Source: Bacteroidales bacterium Bact_13 (lineage in GTDB: Bacteria > Bacteroidota > Bacteroidia > Bacteroidales > UBA932). From it: 57,376 bases of DNA. Numbering within the stretch: the first letter of the stretch is position 1; the number at the start of each line of letters is the position of its first letter. This document shows positions 51,176 through 57,376 of the stretch, one piece after another. The translations under genes were made by a program, and so were the position numbers. The stretch lies in assembly GCA_001602845.1 (NCBI GenBank), contig LUZE01000145.1, positions 1 to 57,376 on the forward strand, in the 5' to 3' direction. The notes beneath the pieces were generated by a model, which saw only the letters and a list, made by a program, of their open reading frames with translations, made no database searches and was not told where the DNA came from.

Positions 51176-52396
51176 ATGAAACGATTTTTCTATTATCTGG
51201 CAGTTGTCGCCCTGCTTGGTTTGGCGGCATCCTGCGCACGGCAGGAGAATCAGGCGAAATATGTATTCTATTTCATCGGCGACGGCATGGGCTTTACCCA
51301 TGTGGCTGCCGCTGAGGCATATCTGGCCCAGGAACGCGGCGTGATCGGCATGGATCCGCTCTGCTTCACGCAGTTCCCCGTGCTCGGTGAAGCGGTTACC
51401 TGCTCGGCAAACAGCATCATCACCGACTCGTCGGCTGCCGGCACCGCCCTTTCCACGGGCGAGAAGACCAACAACAGGATGTTGGCCGTGGCGCCGGACT
51501 CGACCACACAGTTGAAAAGTATTTCCTACAAGATACACGACGCCGGCTATAGTGTCGGCGTGATGTCCACCACACCCATCAACCACGCTACGCCGGCCGC
51601 ATTCTTCGGCCACAACGTCAAGCGGGGCAATTATTACGAGATCGGACAGGAACTCCCTTCCACCGGATTCGAGTTCTTCGCCGGCGGTGGCCTCTACCAT
51701 CCGAAAGGAAAGGATGGGGACGAGGAAGTGTCGCTCTACGACATGATTGCCGAGGGCGGCTATACGCTGGCTTACGGCTATGAGGACTTCCAGGCCAAGA
51801 AGGATGCCGACCATATCGTGCTGGTCCAGAGCGAAGGCTCCGACCAGATCTGTCCCTATGCCCTGGGCCGTCCCGAAGGTGCGCTGACCCTCTCACAGAT
51901 CGTTGATGCGGCCGTCACCGTACTGGAACGCAATCCGAAAGGTTTCTTCCTTATGGCTGAGGGCGGACTGATTGACTGGACGGCGCACAGCCAGGACCTG
52001 GCCGGCACTATCTTCGAGGTGCTGGACTTCGACCAGGCCATCGCCGTGGCGGATGCTTTTTATGCGAAGCACCCCGACGAGACGCTGATCGTCGTGACGG
52101 CCGACCATGAGACGGGCGGCCTTGCCCTGGGCGCCAAGGGGTACCAATACGACCTGACTGTCATCGACAAGATCAAGAACTCCTCGACCACGACCGACGT
52201 GGAGCAGTATATGAACAGCTCGCAGTCGATCAGCGGCGTCAATGAAGAGGCGCAAGTCGGCTGGACGACCTTCTCGCACTGCGGCGGGCCCGTTCCCGTC
52301 TGGGCGAAAGGTGTCGGCTCGGAGCGTTTTGCCGGACGCCAGGACAACACCGATATTCCGAAGAAGATTTGCGCCGCCATGGGCGTCACATTTTAA
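51176..52396 (+). CDS. Alkaline phosphatase lipoprotein
   Basis: A 406-residue phosphomonoesterase. The lipoprotein signal ends AASC (Cys20). Metal and nucleophile motifs: FYFIGDGMGFTH near residue 32, the catalytic serine in IITDSSAAGTALSTGEK (about 85), LMAEGGLIDWTAHSQD, and VVTADHETGGLALG; a C-terminal histidine is in FSHCGGPVPVWAKG. Anchored at the cell envelope and likely to release phosphate from organic esters. No Pho box can be recognised. The GHL10 gene begins 9 bases after its stop. Confidence 0.92.
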   Translation: MKRFFYYLAVVALLGLAASCARQENQAKYVFYFIGDGMGFTHVAAAEAYLAQERGVIGMDPLCFTQFPVLGEAVTCSANSIITDSSAAGTALSTGEKTNNRMLAVAPDSTTQLKSISYKIHDAGYSVGVMSTTPINHATPAAFFGHNVKRGNYYEIGQELPSTGFEFFAGGGLYHPKGKDGDEEVSLYDMIAEGGYTLAYGYEDFQAKKDADHIVLVQSEGSDQICPYALGRPEGALTLSQIVDAAVTVLERNPKGFFLMAEGGLIDWTAHSQDLAGTIFEVLDFDQAIAVADAFYAKHPDETLIVVTADHETGGLALGAKGYQYDLTVIDKIKNSSTTTDVEQYMNSSQSISGVNEEAQVGWTTFSHCGGPVPVWAKGVGSERFAGRQDNTDIPKKICAAMGVTF

Positions 52397-52405
52397 CCTA
52401 TTGTC

Positions 52406-53902
52406 ATGAAAAGAACGCTTTCCGTGCTGTTGGCCTTGTGCCTGGCCGCTTCCGCCCTGTTTGCGCAGGAACCCCCGAAACGCGAGTTCCGCGGCGCCTG
52501 GCTGCACATTGTGGGCAACCAGCAAATCAAGAACATGTCCCGTGAGCAAATACAGGACTGGTTCGTCCAGACGCTCGACGCACTGGAAGCGCAGGGCTGC
52601 AATGCCGTGATCTTCCAGGTCCGGCCCCAGGCCGATGCCTTCTACGCATCGGAACTCGAGCCGTGGACCCGCTTCCTGACCGGCGAGCAGGGTGTCGCAC
52701 CCGATCCGTTCTGGGATCCGCTCCAGTTCATGATCGAACAGTGCCACGCCCGCGGCATGGAATTGCATGCCTGGCTCAATCCGTACCGCGTGACGTCGAA
52801 TGACCGGGAGCAGCTCAGCCCGGAGCACCTTTATTACAAGAAGCCCGATATTTTCAAGCGCTACGGCAAGCAGCTCTATTTTGATCCCGGCGAGCCGGAG
52901 AGCGTGGCCCATACGGTCAAGGTCATCGCCGACATCGTGACGCGCTACGACGTGGACGGCATCCATTTCGACGATTATTTCTATCCGTATCCCGTCAAGT
53001 TCGAGGAATTCCACGATGACGCCTCGTTCGCGAAATATGCGGCGGACCAGGGATTCGAGTATTGGCAGAAGGGAGACTGGCGCCGCAATAACGTGGAGAC
53101 GCTCATCCACGCCGCGAACGACACGATCAAGGCCATCAAGCCGTGGGTGCGCTTCGGCATTTCGCCGTTCGGCATCCACCGCAACCTGAAGGATACGCCC
53201 GACGGCAGCGGAAGCCAGACGAACGGCCTGTCGAATTACGAAGAACTGTTCGCTGACGTGCCCGCCTGGGCCGAGAAGGGCTACATCGATTACATCGTGC
53301 CGCAGCTCTATTGGCGCATCGGCCATCCGGCAGCGGACTACGACATCCTGATCCACTGGTGGAACGACATGAACTATAAGGGCCAGCTGTACATCGGCCA
53401 GAGCATCGGCACGTTCAGCGAGCCGGACCTCGACAATCCCGCCATCACGCAGACCGCGCGCAAGATGCAGCTTGTGCGGGACCTGCCCAACGTGGACGGA
53501 AATGTCTGGTGGCCGGGCTGGACGCTGGCCGATCCGAAAGGCATCGCGCTGCCCGATTCCCTGCGCCTCATCTACCAGAAGAATCCCGCACTGATTCCGG
53601 CCTATACCGACCTGGACGCCGTGGCGCCGGAACCGGTGGCCTCGTTGCGGGCCGGCAGCCATGGCCTCTCGTGGAAGCCTGTCGCGACGGATGACGTGCT
53701 GCAGCAGCCGCACTTCTACGTGGTGTACCGTTTCGGGGCAGGGGAGAAGATCGACCTGTCCGACAGCGGGCATATCGTGAAGATTACGCGCGGGACGACC
53801 TACAAGCCCGCCGGCAAGCGCAATGGCAAATACCGCTATGTCGTGACGGTCGTGGACCGCTGCTGGAACGAAAGCAAACCCTCTAAAGCTATCAAATGGT
53901 AA
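52406..53902 (+). CDS. GHL10/DUF187 glycosidase-like exported protein
   Basis: A 498-residue protein. A signal peptide (cleavage after ALFAQ) is followed by a GHL10 TIM-barrel (EFRGAWLHIVGNQQ, VIFQVRPQADAFYASELEPWT, GMELHAWLNPYRV, VDGIHFDDYFYPYP, WVRFGISPFGI, YIDYIVPQLYW). This is the layout of E. coli DigH, which acts on denuded peptidoglycan glycan strands. The C-terminal 80 residues (WKPVATDDVLQQPHFYVVYRF) look like a fibronectin-type III domain. Peptidoglycan or polysaccharide hydrolysis in the envelope is expected. Next to, but not obviously linked with, the phosphatase. Confidence 0.88.
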   Translation: MKRTLSVLLALCLAASALFAQEPPKREFRGAWLHIVGNQQIKNMSREQIQDWFVQTLDALEAQGCNAVIFQVRPQADAFYASELEPWTRFLTGEQGVAPDPFWDPLQFMIEQCHARGMELHAWLNPYRVTSNDREQLSPEHLYYKKPDIFKRYGKQLYFDPGEPESVAHTVKVIADIVTRYDVDGIHFDDYFYPYPVKFEEFHDDASFAKYAADQGFEYWQKGDWRRNNVETLIHAANDTIKAIKPWVRFGISPFGIHRNLKDTPDGSGSQTNGLSNYEELFADVPAWAEKGYIDYIVPQLYWRIGHPAADYDILIHWWNDMNYKGQLYIGQSIGTFSEPDLDNPAITQTARKMQLVRDLPNVDGNVWWPGWTLADPKGIALPDSLRLIYQKNPALIPAYTDLDAVAPEPVASLRAGSHGLSWKPVATDDVLQQPHFYVVYRFGAGEKIDLSDSGHIVKITRGTTYKPAGKRNGKYRYVVTVVDRCWNESKPSKAIKW

Positions 53903-53911
53903 TCATATAAT

Positions 53912-55291
53912 ATGAAAAGAATCAAAGATTATTTGAGCGGACAGCCTATGCAGGATATCGTAGTGAAGGGCTGGGTCCGCACCAAACGAGGAAACAAGAA
54001 CGTGGCGTTCATCGCCCTGAACGATGGCTCGACCATCAATAATATTCAGATTGTCTGTGACTTGTCGAAATTCGACGAGGCCCTGATGAAACTGGTCACC
54101 ACCGGTGCCTGCCTGTGTGTCCGGGGCGATCTCGTGCCGTCGCTCGGCAGCGGCCAGGCCGTTGAGGTGCAGGCCCGTACGATCGAGGTGTACGGCACCG
54201 CCGATCCGGATGCCTATCCGTTGCAGAAGAAGGGGCACAGCATGGAGTTCCTGCGCGAAATCGCGCACCTGCGCCCGCGTACCAACACGTTCGGCGCCGT
54301 GCTCCGCATCCGCCACGCGATGGCTTTCGCCATCCACCAGTTCTTCAACGACAAGGGCTTCTTCTATCTCCACACGCCGCTGATCACGGCGAGCGACTGC
54401 GAGGGCGCCGGCGAGATGTTCCAGGTCACGACGCTCGACCTCGACAACCTGCCGCGCACCGAAGCTGGCGCCATCGACTACAGCCAGGATTTCTTCGGCC
54501 GCCAGACTTCGCTGACCGTCAGCGGCCAGCTGGAAGGTGAACTTGGCGCTACGGCGCTCGGCTGCATCTACACCTTCGGCCCGACGTTCCGCGCCGAGAA
54601 TTCCAACACGCCGCGCCACCTGGCCGAGTTCTGGATGGTGGAGCCGGAGATGGCCTTCTACGACGTGAACGACCTGATGGACCTCGAGGAAGAGTTCATC
54701 AAGTATCTGGTGCAGTATGCCCTGGACCACTGCCAGGACGACCTTGCGTTCCTCAATAAGATGATCGATCCGGAGCTGATCGCCCGTCTCCAGAGCGTCG
54801 TGTCCACCGAATTCGTGCGCCTGACCTATACCGAGGGCATCAAGATCCTCGAAGCGAGCGGCCAGAAGTTCGAGTTCCCGGTTTCGTGGGGCGTGGACCT
54901 GCAGAGCGAACACGAGCGTTACCTCGTGGAGAAGCACTTCGGCAAGCCGGTCATCCTGACCGACTATCCGAAGGACATCAAGGCCTTCTACATGAAGCAG
55001 AACGACGACGGAAAGACCGTCCGTGGCACGGACGTGCTCTTCCCGAAGATCGGCGAGATCATCGGCGGTTCCGAGCGCGAATCTTCGCTCGAGAAGCTGA
55101 ACCGTCGCATCGAAGAGCTGAAGATGGACACCACCAACCTCTGGTGGTATCTCGACACCCGCCGTTTCGGTACCTGCCCGCACAGCGGCTTCGGACTGGG
55201 TTTCGAGCGTCTGCTGCTCTTCGTGACCGGCATGAGCAACATCCGTGACGTGATCCCGTTCCCGAGAACGCCCAAGACCGCAGACTTTTAA
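53912..55291 (+). CDS. asnS: Asparaginyl-tRNA synthetase
   Basis: A 459-residue class II aminoacyl-tRNA synthetase. The OB-fold anticodon domain (1 to about 110; [24 protein letters not shown]) is followed by the catalytic core: motif 2 [25 protein letters not shown] and motif 3 [15 protein letters not shown]. Length is typical. Its presence implies direct charging of tRNA-Asn. Preceded by a 9-base gap from the GHL10 gene and followed by udk. Confidence 0.96.
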   Translation: MKRIKDYLSGQPMQDIVVKGWVRTKRGNKNVAFIALNDGSTINNIQIVCDLSKFDEALMKLVTTGACLCVRGDLVPSLGSGQAVEVQARTIEVYGTADPDAYPLQKKGHSMEFLREIAHLRPRTNTFGAVLRIRHAMAFAIHQFFNDKGFFYLHTPLITASDCEGAGEMFQVTTLDLDNLPRTEAGAIDYSQDFFGRQTSLTVSGQLEGELGATALGCIYTFGPTFRAENSNTPRHLAEFWMVEPEMAFYDVNDLMDLEEEFIKYLVQYALDHCQDDLAFLNKMIDPELIARLQSVVSTEFVRLTYTEGIKILEASGQKFEFPVSWGVDLQSEHERYLVEKHFGKPVILTDYPKDIKAFYMKQNDDGKTVRGTDVLFPKIGEIIGGSERESSLEKLNRRIEELKMDTTNLWWYLDTRRFGTCPHSGFGLGFERLLLFVTGMSNIRDVIPFPRTPKTADF

Positions 55292-55318
55292 TCGTAAAAC
55301 CATAAACTTAAACCTATT

Positions 55319-55945
55319 ATGTTGATTATCGGCATCGCCGGCGGATCCGGATCCGGAAAGACCACAGTGGTCAGGGAAATCACCCGCAGGATGCAGCCCC
55401 AGGAACAGGTGGTGGTCATCCCGCAGGACTCCTATTACAAGGACCAGGGTCATCTCTCCATGGAGGAGCGGCAGGCACTGAACTTCGACCACCCCGACTC
55501 GATCGACTGGAAGCTGCTTGTGAAGCAGCTGCGTGACCTCAAGAACGGAAAGGCTATCGACCAGCCTACCTATTCCTACATTACGTGTACCCGGCAGCCC
55601 GAGACGGTTCACGTCGAGCCCGCCGATATCATCATTGTCGAAGGCATCCTCATCTTCACCTGCAAGGAGCTGATGCAGGAACTCGACATCAAGGTGTTCG
55701 TGGATGCGGACGACGACGACCGGCTGATGCGTGTCATCACCCGCGACATCGTGGAGCGCGGCAAGAACGTGGAGTGGGTCATCGACCGTTACACCAAGAC
55801 GGTCAAGCCGATGTACCTGCAGTTCATCGCGCCGAGCAAGCGTTATGCCGATATCATCGTCCCGCAGGGCGGTCACAACAAAGTGGCTATCAATGTGTTG
55901 CTATCCGGCATTAAGAAGATGGCCCGCGAACGCGAACAAGAGTAG
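55319..55945 (+). CDS. udk: Uridine kinase
   Basis: A 208-residue pyrimidine nucleoside kinase. It has P-loop IGIAGGSGSGKTTV, VVIPQDSYYKD, NFDHPDSIDW and IIIVEGILIF, then DRLMRVITRDIVERG. It salvages uridine and cytidine. The length is standard. It sits between asnS and the TonB-like gene with gaps of 27 and 12 bases. Confidence 0.95.
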   Translation: MLIIGIAGGSGSGKTTVVREITRRMQPQEQVVVIPQDSYYKDQGHLSMEERQALNFDHPDSIDWKLLVKQLRDLKNGKAIDQPTYSYITCTRQPETVHVEPADIIIVEGILIFTCKELMQELDIKVFVDADDDDRLMRVITRDIVERGKNVEWVIDRYTKTVKPMYLQFIAPSKRYADIIVPQGGHNKVAINVLLSGIKKMAREREQE

Positions 55946-55957
55946 AAGAAGTTTCAG

Positions 55958-56686
55958 ATGAAGTGGTGGGGCGGCAAGCACAAGGAGGACCGGGTCGGTT
56001 TCTACACGACCCTGGTCTTTCATCTGGCTGTCCTGATCATCCTTCTGGTCGTTTCGATCGGGCATGTCGCCTCGACCGAAAACACGTTCGTGCTCGATTT
56101 CACGAAGCAGGAGGAGTTGGAGAAATTGCAGCGTGAGATCGAACTGAAGGAGGAGGTGGCCCGCAACTTGGAGGACCAGCTGGCCCGTCAGCCGCAGCAG
56201 CGCATCCGCAATGTGGCGGTCGATGCGGGCAGCAAGCTGAAGGACGACCGTTTCAAGAATCCGTCCGAAGTCTACGACGAAGCGCGCGAACTGCAGCGGA
56301 AGCTCGATGCATCGCGGCGCGATGCACTGGCGCAGCAGGCTTCGGAAGAGGCCGTGGACATGAACGAGCCGCAGCAGGCCCAACAGGAGGCTGCGCCGGC
56401 ATACAAGGGGCCTTCGGTCATTTCCTATGAGGTGGAAGGGCGCAAGGCGCTGAGTCTGCCCGTGCCTGCTTACAAGGGCTACGGGGCGGGCGACGTGCTG
56501 GTCGACATCGAGGTCAATCCGGCCGGCCGGGTGACATCTGCCCGCGTACGTGCCGACGCTTCGACGGCGGACGCTTCGCTTCATGCCTTCGCGGTCGAGG
56601 CGGCCCGGCGGTCCCGGTTCTCCGCTTCTTCCGATGCGGCCAAAACCCAGCCCGGCTGGATATTATATCGATTTATTGCACAATAA
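55958..56686 (+). CDS. TonB-like energy transducer
   Basis: A 242-residue protein with one N-terminal membrane helix (about 17-36, LVFHLAVLIILLVVSIG), a charged coiled-coil region (EELEKLQREIELKEEVARNLE) and a Gln/Glu-rich linker. The C-terminal beta domain (about 165-242) has VPAYKGYGAGDVLVDIEVNPAGRV and ends in WILYRFIAQ. This is the TonB plan, though the linker lacks the usual proline-rich repeats. Probably works with the ExbB/ExbD complex encoded about 4.8 kb upstream. It could alternatively serve a dedicated transporter. Confidence 0.8.
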   Translation: MKWWGGKHKEDRVGFYTTLVFHLAVLIILLVVSIGHVASTENTFVLDFTKQEELEKLQREIELKEEVARNLEDQLARQPQQRIRNVAVDAGSKLKDDRFKNPSEVYDEARELQRKLDASRRDALAQQASEEAVDMNEPQQAQQEAAPAYKGPSVISYEVEGRKALSLPVPAYKGYGAGDVLVDIEVNPAGRVTSARVRADASTADASLHAFAVEAARRSRFSASSDAAKTQPGWILYRFIAQ

Positions 56687-56718
56687 CATATAGTATTTCT
56701 GAACTAAAAACCTGAACC

Positions 56719-57376
56719 ATGAAACCTGAAATCGAAGCCGCCATAGACAGCATCAATGTGACGATGAATGCCGGTGGCATGAACACCATCAATATTGTCC
56801 TCGCCTTCGTGATGTATGGCGTGGCGCTCGGCATCAAGCCGAGGATGTTTGTCGATGTCTTCAGTAAACCCAAATCCGTAATACTGGGCGCGTGTTGTCA
56901 GCTCATCCTGCTGCCGTTGCTTACCTTCCTGCTGGCCCTGCTGATGGATTCGATCGGCTGGATCTCCTGGACGATGGCGTTGGGTATGATCCTGGTGGCC
57001 TCCTGCCCGGGTGGCAACATTTCCAATTTCATGAGTTCGCTGGCGAAGGCGAACATCGAGTTGTCCGTTTGTCTGACGGCCATCAGCACGGCGCTGGCGG
57101 TCCTCATGACGCCGTTCAATTTCTGGCTCTACGGCAATCTCTTCCTGAAGTTCGCATCTGTGCACGGGGAGGTGCCGTATCTGACCATCCCGCTTTGGGA
57201 CGTGTTCAAGACGATTTTCATCTTGCTGGGCATTCCTTTGACGCTGGGTATTCTGACTTCGCATTTCCTGCCGAAGCTGGCGGAGAAGATGAAGAAGCCG
57301 TTCCAGTGGGTAAGCATCATTTTCTTCCTGGTGATGGTGGTGCTTTCGTTCGTGGGCAACATGGATGCATTCCTGA
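56719..57376 (+). CDS. Bile acid:sodium symporter (BASS) family protein, 3' end outside window
   Basis: The frame opens at 56719 and runs off the window end (219 codons seen). It translates as MKPEIEAAIDSINVTM, then several membrane segments (IVLAFVMYGVALGI, LILLPLLTFLLALLM, MALGMILVASCPGGNISNF, VLMTPFNFWLYG, IFILLGIPLTLGIL). ASCPGGNxSN is the family signature at the discontinuous helix. Organic anion or bile acid uptake with sodium is the family role; the true substrate is unknown. About a third of the protein is missing. Confidence 0.85.
   Translation, partial: MKPEIEAAIDSINVTMNAGGMNTINIVLAFVMYGVALGIKPRMFVDVFSKPKSVILGACCQLILLPLLTFLLALLMDSIGWISWTMALGMILVASCPGGNISNFMSSLAKANIELSVCLTAISTALAVLMTPFNFWLYGNLFLKFASVHGEVPYLTIPLWDVFKTIFILLGIPLTLGILTSHFLPKLAEKMKKPFQWVSIIFFLVMVVLSFVGNMDAFL

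Overview
The window looks like the chromosome of a relatively GC-rich member of the Bacteroidales. Evidence: many promoters carry the Bacteroidetes-type -7 element TAnnTTTG; there are BACON-domain and C10-protease surface proteins, Bacteroidetes-style fused cobalamin enzymes, a serC-serA-DUF1015 cluster, and an ExbB-ExbD-ExbD cluster. No rRNA, tRNA, CRISPR array, phage or transposase gene was seen. Coding density is very high and no gap between genes exceeds about 240 bases. The genus cannot be fixed from this sequence alone.

Layout. 1-7977: an exported alpha/beta hydrolase, a small lipoprotein, a stand-alone UvrA-like ATPase, the DsbD/TlpA-like thiol redox pair and an exported phospholipase-D-type protein. 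7981-27078: a large cobalamin region in four blocks. (i) A minus-strand operon runs nucleoside hydrolase > pduO > cobQ > cobD > cbiB > PLD protein, with stop/start overlaps from pduO to cbiB. (ii) A divergent two-domain flavoprotein follows. (iii) A plus-strand corrin-ring operon has four bifunctional enzymes (CbiH-CbiC, CbiE-CbiT, CbiG-CbiF, CbiJ-CbiD). (iv) After a C10 protease/BACON lipoprotein pair come the nucleotide-loop genes cobU-cobT-cobC (minus) and cobS (plus), fired from back-to-back promoters. Together they cover most of the anaerobic-type pathway; cbiA, cbiL and the cobalt chelatase are not in the window. 27248-31207: serine biosynthesis (serC, serA, a DUF1015 protein) plus a YigZ-family protein. 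31246-45444: a pRiA4b-ORF3-like protein, miaA, a DUF6515-type protein, an FKBP isomerase lipoprotein, recQ, a glutamine synthetase, an ABC exporter, an acyl-CoA ligase, dCMP deaminase, an S41 protease and queA. 45682-57376: dprA, tatD, asparaginase, the exbB/exbD energising complex, alkaline phosphatase, a GHL10 glycosidase-like protein, asnS, udk, a TonB-like protein and a truncated bile-acid:sodium symporter family gene.

The most unusual feature is a set of dispersed repeats inside protein-coding genes, always in frame and, in this window, only in cobalamin genes. A 71-base core occurs in pduO, cobD and the CbiD half of cbiJ-cbiD. All three copies are read in the same frame and give variants of the peptide [13 protein letters not shown]...APGA. 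A second family, the short palindrome ATGCCCGG-N5/6-CCGGGCAT and its ACCCCCGG variant, lies in frame in cobD, cbiG-cbiF, the CbiJ half and the C-terminus of CbiD. It also sits in intergenic gaps after cobS, recQ and queA. The inserts add about 15 to 70 residues at places where the enzyme families normally have none. This resembles the coding palindromic elements of Rickettsia but in a different phylum and with different sequence. In the same cluster cobQ is broken by a one-base insertion in an A-run.
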